Shown here: positions 5,570 to 11,075 of the stretch, piece by piece
How positions within the stretch are numbered: position 1 is the first letter of the stretch
How the letters are laid out: each line of letters begins with the position of its first letter
From: Cyanobacteria bacterium UBA8803
GTDB lineage: Bacteria > Cyanobacteriota > Cyanobacteriia > Cyanobacteriales > Coleofasciculaceae
Reading direction: 5' to 3'
Assembly (NCBI GenBank): GCA_003505715.1
Contig: DNXU01000119.1
Span: 1-11,075, forward strand
DNA: 11,075 nt
Notes under the pieces: generated by a model
What the model was told of the DNA's origin: nothing
The model's input: the letters and a program-made list of their open reading frames with translations, nothing else
Database searches by the model: none
Program-made: the position numbers and the translations under genes

Positions 5570-7018
5570 ATGTCTGCTCAAATACCCTTCCAGAAAGGCT
5601 CCTTCTGCAATAGTGCTGAGGGCACCAATAAAGTTAACCCAGAATTTGAAGCATTATTAGATTATCTCAAGCACAGCCGTGGCTGTGACTTGACTGGGTA
5701 CAAGCATCCTACCTTAATGCGCCGATTCGCTCACCAGATGCAGAAGCTAAATATTGGCAGCTATGAGGACTACTTGCGCTATTTGCAGAGCCATCCTGAG
5801 GAGTGTATTGCCCTTTTAGATACCATTCTCATCAACGTTACCACCTTTTTTCGCGATCCCGAGGCTTGGGATTACTTGGCTAACGACATCATCCCTAGAA
5901 TCATCGCTAGCAAGCAGCCTGATGAAGGCATTCGAGTTTGGAGTGCAGCCTGTGCCTCAGGCCCTGAAGTGTATAGCCTGATTATCCTATTTGCAGAAGC
6001 TCTCGGCATCGAATCCTGTTTACAGCGAGTTCAATTTTACGCTACCGATCTGGATGAAGCTGCCCTTGGGCAAGCGCGACAAGCCATTTATCAACCCAGA
6101 GAAGTTACAGAAATTCCGCCCCATCTGCTGGAGAAATACTTTGAGCAAACTGAGCAAGGCTATGTCTTTAATCCCCAACTTCGCCGCAGTGTCATCTTCG
6201 GTCGTCACAACCTAGCTGAAGATGCGCCCATATCTAAGATTGATTTGCTGACCTGCCGCAACGCTCTAATGTACTTCAATACAGACACTCAGGCAAGCAT
6301 TATGATTCGCTTTCATTTTGCTCTGAAGAACAACGGCTTTCTCTTCCTCGGCAAGGCAGAAACATTGATTACCAAAAGACAAATTTTCACTCCAATTCAC
6401 CTCAAGCACCGGGTTTATGTAAAAGGGCTGAAACTGGGGGTGAACGAACACTTGCAAATCAGTCCGCGATCGCGCAAAAAGCCAGCCATCGATTTTCTAG
6501 CCACTTCTATTCGCATCTGGCAAACAGCATTCGAGATAAGTCCCTTTCCCCAACTAGCAATAGACTCTCACAGTTGCTTAGTTATTGCCAATGAACAGGC
6601 AAACGCTCTATTTGGCTTAACCATCAACGATGGGGGGCGTCCCTTACGGAGTCTCAAACCTGGGCAGCTTTTGGGTTTATACAAGTCTATCAAACAAATC
6701 AATAGCGATCAGCGTCCATTAACTCTAAAAAATGTCGAGTGGAGAACGCCAGCTGATAAAACCTATTTCGACATCTCGATCGCCCCCGTTTTCAGTACGG
6801 ACGGGCATCTACTTGCTATAAACTTGACCTTTACAGATGTCACTGGAAATAAGCAGCTTGAGGAGAGATGCGAACACACGAATTTAGACTTAGCCAGAGT
6901 CTCTAAAACCCTCGAAGAGACCAAAGCTACCTTAGACATCACCCAGGCTGAATTATTATCCACTCAAAAAGAGCTAGAAACTGTATATCAAGAGATTGCT
7001 TTTTTAGGAAAATCCTGA
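5570..7018 (+). CDS. cheR: CheR-type protein-glutamate methyltransferase with PAS domain and coiled coil
   Basis: A 482-aa SAM-dependent methyltransferase expected to methylate glutamates on chemoreceptor-like proteins. Residues 24-85 are the helical CheR N-domain. Residues about 86-285 are the catalytic domain: NVTTFFRDPEAW (89-100), the SAM loop WSAACASGPEVYS (124-136), ATDLDEAAL (158-166) and CRNALMYF (229-236). Residues about 312-425 form a PAS sensor domain ending in FTDVTGNKQLEE, followed by a heptad coiled coil (426-475). There is no kinase domain, so a signal sensed by the PAS could tune methylation or partner binding. In the SAM loop the usual G-E-E-P/A-Y is G-P-E-V-Y; Glu133 remains. 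The ATG at 5570 has AGGA six bases upstream. Together with the receiver-less cheB it resembles a split form of the CheB-CheR-PAS fusion proteins found in other bacteria. Confidence 0.92.
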   Translation: MSAQIPFQKGSFCNSAEGTNKVNPEFEALLDYLKHSRGCDLTGYKHPTLMRRFAHQMQKLNIGSYEDYLRYLQSHPEECIALLDTILINVTTFFRDPEAWDYLANDIIPRIIASKQPDEGIRVWSAACASGPEVYSLIILFAEALGIESCLQRVQFYATDLDEAALGQARQAIYQPREVTEIPPHLLEKYFEQTEQGYVFNPQLRRSVIFGRHNLAEDAPISKIDLLTCRNALMYFNTDTQASIMIRFHFALKNNGFLFLGKAETLITKRQIFTPIHLKHRVYVKGLKLGVNEHLQISPRSRKKPAIDFLATSIRIWQTAFEISPFPQLAIDSHSCLVIANEQANALFGLTINDGGRPLRSLKPGQLLGLYKSIKQINSDQRPLTLKNVEWRTPADKTYFDISIAPVFSTDGHLLAINLTFTDVTGNKQLEERCEHTNLDLARVSKTLEETKATLDITQAELLSTQKELETVYQEIAFLGKS

Positions 7019-7019
7019 A

Positions 7020-7056
7020 TAGGGAACAGTTGACACTGGACAATTAGGGAACAGTT
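7020..7056. repeat. Two direct copies of TAGGGAACAGTT
   Basis: The 12-mer occurs at 7020-7031 and 7045-7056, offset by 25 bases, immediately after the cheR stop codon. This looks like the short repeated sequence stretches scattered between cyanobacterial genes. No coding sense is visible in it. Confidence 0.5.
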
Positions 7057-7084
7057 TAGGACTTATGCACAGCCTCTATTAGTA

Positions 7085-7109
7085 GTGCGTTACGCGGTAG
7101 CTAACGCAC
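7085..7109. repeat. REP-like palindrome GTGCGTTA...TAACGCAC
   Basis: GTGCGTTA (7085-7092) and TAACGCAC (7102-7109) form a perfect 8-bp stem; two further G-C pairs can form inside the 9-base loop. Palindromes with these arms are very common intergenic repeats in Nostoc-, Microcoleus- and Oscillatoria-type genomes (recalled). It is 12 bases from the dapL fragment. No transposase lies nearby. Confidence 0.7.
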
Positions 7110-7121
7110 CATTGTTACTAT

Positions 7122-7180
7122 ATACGGAAATAGCCTTCACCTGCCGCCCCAAAACCAGAACCGGGTGTACCCACTACATT
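7122..7180 (-). pseudogene. Displaced 59-bp fragment of dapL
   Basis: This stretch matches 9859-9917 inside dapL at 58 of 59 bases (constant offset 2737), in the same orientation. It corresponds to DapL codons 370-389, the conserved [20 protein letters not shown] segment that contains substrate-binding Arg388. The one difference (7169) is a synonymous GGG to GGT change in Gly373. Reading on, the next codon is again Ile (ATA) and then TAG. No dapL-like sequence continues on either side. Its right-hand two bases are part of the stop codon of the cyclase gene. It is probably a relic of duplication or of a recombination event that shaped this locus. Confidence 0.88.
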
Positions 7181-7874
7181 AAGGAATTAAAGCTAAAACT
7201 GCCGCTGGGGAACCACTACCCCCTCTCAGGCGCAGGATACCGATGACCAATATCGTACCCATGGGTGGGAGTTGGTCTAAGTTAGTGAGATTCTCCAACA
7301 CAATACCGGATTTTTCTAAAACCAAACGGTTAGTAGCAAAGGTGGTATCCATACCGCCATCGACACCGTGAGTATCAATCCCTACCCCAGCAATCTGGCG
7401 TTCCGACAGCAGGAACTGAGCCGCCTCTGTGCCGATACCGGGAAAATGCAACGCGCCGGAAGTATCTTGATTAAGAAACGCTACTGCATCTGACCATTTG
7501 GACTGCCAACCCGTATACACTAGCACCACACTCCCAAAAGGAATTTGACCTTCTTGTTGCTCCCAGTGCCAAATATCCGAGGATGATAGTAAATAATCGG
7601 GATTAGCCGCTGCTTGGTTGCGAATATCGATAACTATAGCTGGGACAACTAGCGACTCAGCTGGGTATCGATCGATGCTGCCTAGTTGAGGATGAAAACT
7701 GTTGGGAGCATTAATATGGGTGGCACTATGTTCCCCAAGCGAAAAGCGACGCAGGTAATAACCCTCGTTCTCCACAGCAGCAACGGTTTCAAACTCTACT
7801 CTAGGGTCACCCGGCCATTGAGGAATGTGGGGTTCGATGATATGAGACAGGTGTACAACTCGGCTGATGTTCAT
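7179..7874 (-). CDS. Cyclase-family metal-dependent hydrolase (kynurenine formamidase-like)
   Basis: A 231-aa protein of the cyclase/kynurenine-formamidase family, which hydrolyses amides or related bonds using a metal centre. Typical family features are VHLSHIIEPHIPQWPGDP (7-24), the metal motif HSATHINAPNSF (49-60), VVLVYTGWQSKW (116-127), the conserved GVGIDTHGVD (163-172) and VLENL with Glu194. In kynurenine formamidases the metal motif is HxGTHxDxPxH; here the Asp is Asn55 and the last His is Ser59, so the metal site must differ. The substrate is therefore uncertain. I chose the ATG at 7872-7874, where family similarity begins; an ATG at 7911 and a TTG at 7950 are in frame but add residues unlike the family, and none has a clear ribosome site. 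The TAA stop uses the first bases of the dapL fragment, so the natural last codons may have been altered. GC content is like the host genes, unlike the neighbouring ATPase. Confidence 0.85.
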   Translation of the reverse strand: MNISRVVHLSHIIEPHIPQWPGDPRVEFETVAAVENEGYYLRRFSLGEHSATHINAPNSFHPQLGSIDRYPAESLVVPAIVIDIRNQAAANPDYLLSSSDIWHWEQQEGQIPFGSVVLVYTGWQSKWSDAVAFLNQDTSGALHFPGIGTEAAQFLLSERQIAGVGIDTHGVDGGMDTTFATNRLVLEKSGIVLENLTNLDQLPPMGTILVIGILRLRGGSGSPAAVLALIP

Positions 7875-7941
7875 GGAAGCAGACGGCAGCAAAGAAGCCA
7901 CGTTTTTAAACATGCGATTAAAGCAAGGACGCCTTGTTTTA

Positions 7942-8271
7942 CTATTCAACAACTTGATACAAGCTTGTTAACAAAAAAGGAATATGATACCTAACATCGT
8001 TACTTTTATCTGAATAGAATCGTCCGATCTCTAACAGAAGTTGATCTCTAAATACCTCAACTGGTCGCGGCCAGTCACGAGGAGGACAAATTTTTCGCCA
8101 GTAATCCTTAGCTTTTGTGATTGTTAGCAGAGAAATAATTAACTCGTTCTTCCGCGTATCATTATTGGCATTTTGGAATTCCTTTTTCCATGAATCTCGT
8201 AATTGGCTTACTCCAGTACAATATTGAGGCTCATTTCTCGCTTTGGGCTTCTTGCTTGAGAAGTTTTGGTT
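7942..8271 (-). pseudogene. Start-less partner frame downstream of the broken ATPase
   Basis: A stop-free frame of 109 codons (TAG at 8272-8274, ending in TAG at 7942-7944) with no ATG, GTG or usable TTG near its 5' end, so start-dependent gene finders would miss it. From 8232 it reads as 96 protein-like residues: EPQYCTGVSQLRDSWKK, then KNELIISLLTITKAKDYWRKI, CPPRDWPRPVEVF, RDQLLLEIGRFYSDKS and a hydrophobic YHIPFLLTSLYQVVE end. The ATPase stop overlaps an ATG as ATGA (8231-8234). If one base were restored between that ATG and the CCT at 8229-8227, the partner would start there as M-x-P-Q-Y-C. Alternatively, slipping one base at AAA-TGA-G would fuse it to the ATPase. No HNH or other nuclease motif is seen; I do not recognise the family. 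Likely the second gene of a two-gene module, now inactive. Confidence 0.65.
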
Positions 8272-9718
8272 CTAATTCCTTAACATGAGCAGGTGTAAGA
8301 GCTTGGCATAAATCGTATGAGTGGGTTGCCAGGATATATTGGTTACTAGGAGACCATTCCCTCAAATCCGAAATTATTTGATATTGCCAATCTGGATGAA
8401 AGGCAATTTCAATTTCATCCATTAGGACAATAGCATTTTCTATATTACAGTGTTTTATCCACATATAGATACTAAGTCTTTTTAATTCTCCATGACTTAA
8501 ATCTTCGGGATACAACTCTAAATCATCTTCATTTGTATTTAATTTAAAATTAACTCCCGCTAAATCCCTATCTATATTTATTTTTTTTGTCACTAAGATT
8601 TTATTTAAATCATTTTTAAGCACGTTATAATTTTCTCCATACTTATCCTTCTCTATAGCCTCTACAAAATCTTGATCTCGCGCCTTTATAAAGGCTTTAA
8701 TTAGGATATCTACAGCGAGAAAGTCGTAAGTAAAAAAACCTGGTATTTTAGATTTGGCAGTTTTAAGATTTGAATAGTAATCATCCTCGCTATGATCTCT
8801 AAATAATAACTTTTTAGAGTTTTTAGAAAGAAAATGAAAAACTTGAGTGACAGGAGCTGCCAGAAATATTTTTTGTGATAGTTCTTTTAAAAATATTTGA
8901 GCTTCATTCATGTCTATGTTACTTATACGGCAGAGCAAAGTCTCCTCTTCTTCATTTTCGTTAGCTGAATAATTACATATATAAATCAGATTTTGAGATT
9001 TTAAATATTCATCTACTTTTTGTAGAGACTGTTCAATATTTTTACGTTCCTCACAATATTGAGCGAGATTTAATTTAGATGTTTCTAGTAATTCTTGAAT
9101 CTGTTCTTGAATTTCTTCGATTTGGACTTCTTCGAGAGTAAAGTTATTTGTTTTATCAAATCTACTTCTTCTAGTTATGAGTGCTGGAATTTCCAATCCA
9201 GAAAACCGAATAAGTTTTCTGAGTTCATCTTTAATTTCTGATTCATCTTCATTTTTCCTTAATTTCTTTAATGTATTAATTTTTGTTTTTAGATGGTCAA
9301 TTTTGTTTTCCAAACTATCAATTTTTTTTGTGATTAATTCTCTTTTTTCAAAAACTGAAAATTTAATGTATTCATCTTTAGTGTTTGAATCTAATAGGAC
9401 ATTAATATAGGAGTCTCTATAACAAAAAAAATTAAGCTGTACAGTTTTTTAGCCATCCCAAATATCGCTGATTAACAAAACTCTTTCTGGCCGATCTTTT
9501 GGAATTTTTAATCCATGGAGTAGATTTTTAACAAAAGTTAGTCTGTTAGGCTCAAATGAGCAGTGGAGCAATACAAAAATTAATTGGAGAAGCGTACTTT
9601 TTCCACCACCGTTCTGACTACCTAAAGGAAAAATTCTTGGCAAAAACTCTTTTTCAAACGTGATATCAATATCCTTTAAGACCCGAAAATCAGGAATTTG
9701 AATTCGTTGCAGGTGCAT
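8231..9718 (-). pseudogene. P-loop ATPase (AAA/ABC-like, coiled-coil) interrupted by an in-frame stop
   Basis: One frame of 495 codons with a single TAA at codon 90 (9449-9451); both halves are in phase and no other stop lies between, so this is one gene with a nonsense change. Walker A is GSQNGGGKST (codons 33-42) after a typical N-terminal IQIPDFRVLKDIDITFE strand pair. Coiled-coil segments cover about codons 115-240. The C-terminal half has an ABC-like signature LSHGE (407-411), Walker B VLMDEIE with Asp434-Glu435 followed by HPDWQ, and the switch ATHSYD with His466. This arrangement resembles the ABC-type/AAA_21 ATPases of anti-phage and DNA-repair systems such as PtuA or OLD-like proteins, but assignment to one is not possible. 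The gene is far richer in A+T than its neighbours and lacks HIP1, suggesting acquisition by transfer. The start ATG (9716-9718) has AGGA upstream. The fragments could express separately (a TTG at 9313 exists), but loss of function is likelier. Confidence 0.85.
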
Positions 9719-9763
9719 ACAAGAGTCCTAATGGTAATTGGCTAACATATTTTTAGGTTAGCA

Positions 9764-9782
9764 GGGTGGGCAATACCCACCC
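9764..9782 (-). terminator. Possible dapL terminator hairpin
   Basis: GGGTGGG-CAATA-CCCACCC forms a perfect 7-bp GC-rich stem with a 5-base loop, 6 bases past the dapL stop. It lacks an immediate T run on the minus strand. A second weaker inverted repeat, GCTAAC (9741-9746) with GTTAGC (9757-9762), follows towards the ATPase start. These would separate dapL transcription from the ATPase gene. Confidence 0.45.
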
Positions 9783-9788
9783 CAATTC

Positions 9789-11024
9789 CTAAACGCTAAA
9801 CTTCTCGGTAATTCGCCTCATCGCCTCTTCCACATTCTCCCGACTATTAAAGGCTGAAATACGGAAATAGCCTTCACCTGCCGCCCCAAAACCAGAACCG
9901 GGTGTCCCCACTACATTCACGTTATTCAGTAACTTATCGAAGAAATCCCAACTTGATAAACCCTGGGGCGTTTTCACCCAAACATAGGGTGCATTAACCC
10001 CTCCGTACACTGCTAATCCAGCTGCTGTCAGTTGTTCGCAAATAATTCTGGCATTTTCGAGATAGAAGCTGACTAATGCCTTCGTTTGCGCCTGTCCCTC
10101 TTCCGAGTAAACTGCCTCTGCACCCCGTTGCACGATATAAGACACCCCATTAAACTTGGTAGACTGGCGACGATTCCAGAGCTTCCACAGTTCTACATCC
10201 GTACCATCCGCCGCTTTGGCCGTTAGCGTCTTCGGTACAACCGTCAGCGCACAGCGAGTTCCGGTAAAGCCTGCATTCTTGGAGAACGAACGGAACTCGA
10301 TCGCACAATCCCTCGCCCCTTCAATCTCGTAGATGGAATGGGGTAAATTGGGATCAGTAATAAATGCTTCGTAAGCTGCATCAAAGAAAATGATAGAGCC
10401 GTGGGCTTTGGCATAGTCTACCCATGCTTTTAGGTGTTCCTTGGTGGCAGTTGCTCCCGTCGGGTTATTAGGAAAACACAAATAAATCAAATCCACTTTC
10501 TGCGAGGGAATCTCGGCAGTAAAGTTATTCTCAGCGGTAATGGGCAGATATACTAAACCCTCAAACTCACCCTTATCGTTGGCAGAGCCAGTATGTCCTG
10601 CCATCACGTTAGTGTCTACATATACGGGATAGACGGGATCGGTAACTGCGATCGCATTATCGTCACCAAAGATATCGAGAATATTACCCGTGTCGCACTT
10701 AGAACCATCGGAGATAAAGATTTCATCAGCACCAACCTCGCATCCTTGCGCCTCGAAGTCGTGAGTAGCTATTTTCTCCCGCAACCAAGCATAGCCTTGC
10801 TCTGGGCCATACCCCTTGAACGTGGCGCGATCGCCCATTTCTGCAACCGCTTTAATCATGGCTGTGCGGCAGGCTTCCGGTAAAGGTTCCGTCACATCGC
10901 CAATACCCAGCCGAATAATTTTCGCATTAGGATTGGCCTCAGCAAAGGCATTAACCCGTCGCGCAATTTCAGGAAACAGGTAGCCTGCTTTCAGCTTGAG
11001 GTAGTTATTGTTAATGGTTGCCAT
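9789..11024 (-). CDS. dapL: LL-diaminopimelate aminotransferase
   Basis: A 411-aa class I/II fold PLP enzyme converting tetrahydrodipicolinate and glutamate directly to LL-2,6-diaminopimelate and 2-oxoglutarate, a step to meso-DAP for peptidoglycan and lysine used by cyanobacteria and plants in place of the acyl-blocked routes. Visible features: [20 protein letters not shown] at the N-terminus, [12 protein letters not shown] (38-49), YGPEQGY (72-78), ISDGSKCD (104-111), NNPTG with Asn187, FFDAAY with Asp215 and Tyr218, the PLP lysine Lys249 in [14 protein letters not shown], and YFRIS with Arg388 for the substrate carboxylate. Length and motifs match complete DapL proteins. The ATG at 11022-11024 begins the conserved N-terminus; no clear ribosome site. 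A segment of codons 370-389 is duplicated at 7122-7180. Confidence 0.97.
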   Translation of the reverse strand: MATINNNYLKLKAGYLFPEIARRVNAFAEANPNAKIIRLGIGDVTEPLPEACRTAMIKAVAEMGDRATFKGYGPEQGYAWLREKIATHDFEAQGCEVGADEIFISDGSKCDTGNILDIFGDDNAIAVTDPVYPVYVDTNVMAGHTGSANDKGEFEGLVYLPITAENNFTAEIPSQKVDLIYLCFPNNPTGATATKEHLKAWVDYAKAHGSIIFFDAAYEAFITDPNLPHSIYEIEGARDCAIEFRSFSKNAGFTGTRCALTVVPKTLTAKAADGTDVELWKLWNRRQSTKFNGVSYIVQRGAEAVYSEEGQAQTKALVSFYLENARIICEQLTAAGLAVYGGVNAPYVWVKTPQGLSSWDFFDKLLNNVNVVGTPGSGFGAAGEGYFRISAFNSRENVEEAMRRITEKFSV

Positions 11025-11046
11025 AGTAGATTGCTAAATTGTTCGG

Positions 11047-11075
11047 AAGGATGAGGATGAGGGATGAGGGATGAG
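11047..11075. repeat. Heptamer tandem repeat (GGGATGA)n
   Basis: AAGGATGAGGATGAGGGATGAGGG and on: partial then full copies of GGGATGA run to the window edge just upstream of dapL. Tandem heptamers of this kind (short tandemly repeated repetitive sequences) are typical of filamentous cyanobacteria. The array continues beyond the window, so copy number is unknown. Confidence 0.7.

Noticed and set aside
7942..8271. HNH nuclease (PtuB-like) partner of the ATPase
   Set aside because: No HNH-type His/Asn/Cys pattern is visible in the 96-residue translation.
7122..9917. Classic attL/attR pair of an integrative element in dapL
   Set aside because: A displaced original dapL tail should lie left of 7122 but is absent, and no integrase gene lies between the repeats; kept only as a bracketed segment.
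1..11075. CRISPR array, tRNA, rRNA, riboswitch
   Set aside because: No regularly spaced repeat-spacer units, cloverleaf-like segments or conserved aptamer cores were seen on either strand by eye.

Overview
The window looks like chromosomal DNA of a cyanobacterium. At least seven copies of the HIP1 octamer GCGATCGC are present (for example 1198, 2228, 3515, 3540, 6466, 10648, 10827). The gene set also fits: an acyl-lipid delta-9 desaturase, an LL-diaminopimelate aminotransferase (DapL), stand-alone CheB and CheR-PAS proteins, and hairpin and heptamer repeats of the kind scattered through filamentous cyanobacterial genomes. The species cannot be named from the sequence alone.

Left part (1-3550), two divergent regulator/target pairs. 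A PadR-type repressor is translationally coupled (ATGA overlap) to a short membrane-associated protein on the minus strand. It diverges from a possible 74-aa membrane peptide across a 14-bp perfect palindrome. A 414-aa TetR-family regulator then diverges from a delta-9 desaturase. Two matching 7-3-7 inverted repeats lie between them and bracket a plausible desaturase promoter. The TetR protein is twice the usual length, and its C-terminal half reads as a degenerate tyrosine-recombinase catalytic domain. The desaturase is followed by a terminator whose two arms are both HIP1 octamers.

Middle part (3555-7060). A CheB-type methylesterase without a receiver domain but with a Cys/His tail, and a CheR-type methyltransferase with a PAS domain and coiled coil, lie on the plus strand. 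Between them, on the opposite strand, is an unrecognised coiled-coil gene whose 3' end overlaps cheB by 29 bp.

Right part (7060-11075), all coding on the minus strand. dapL lies at the far right. Left of it is an AT-rich, HIP1-free block holding a P-loop ATPase gene broken by one in-frame TAA. A second reading frame of about 96 codons follows, which has no start codon and overlaps the ATPase stop; together they look like a decayed two-gene ATPase/partner module. Next comes a cyclase/kynurenine-formamidase-like hydrolase with unusual metal-site residues. Its stop codon is fused to a 59-bp fragment that is 58/59 identical to codons 370-389 of dapL, and a REP-like hairpin lies just beyond. The cyclase and ATPase segment is therefore bracketed by direct repeats of a dapL segment.

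The strongest leads are the TetR-recombinase fusion with its twin operators, the hidden start-less partner frame next to the broken ATPase, and the displaced dapL fragment. No rRNA, tRNA, CRISPR array or intact transposase was seen.
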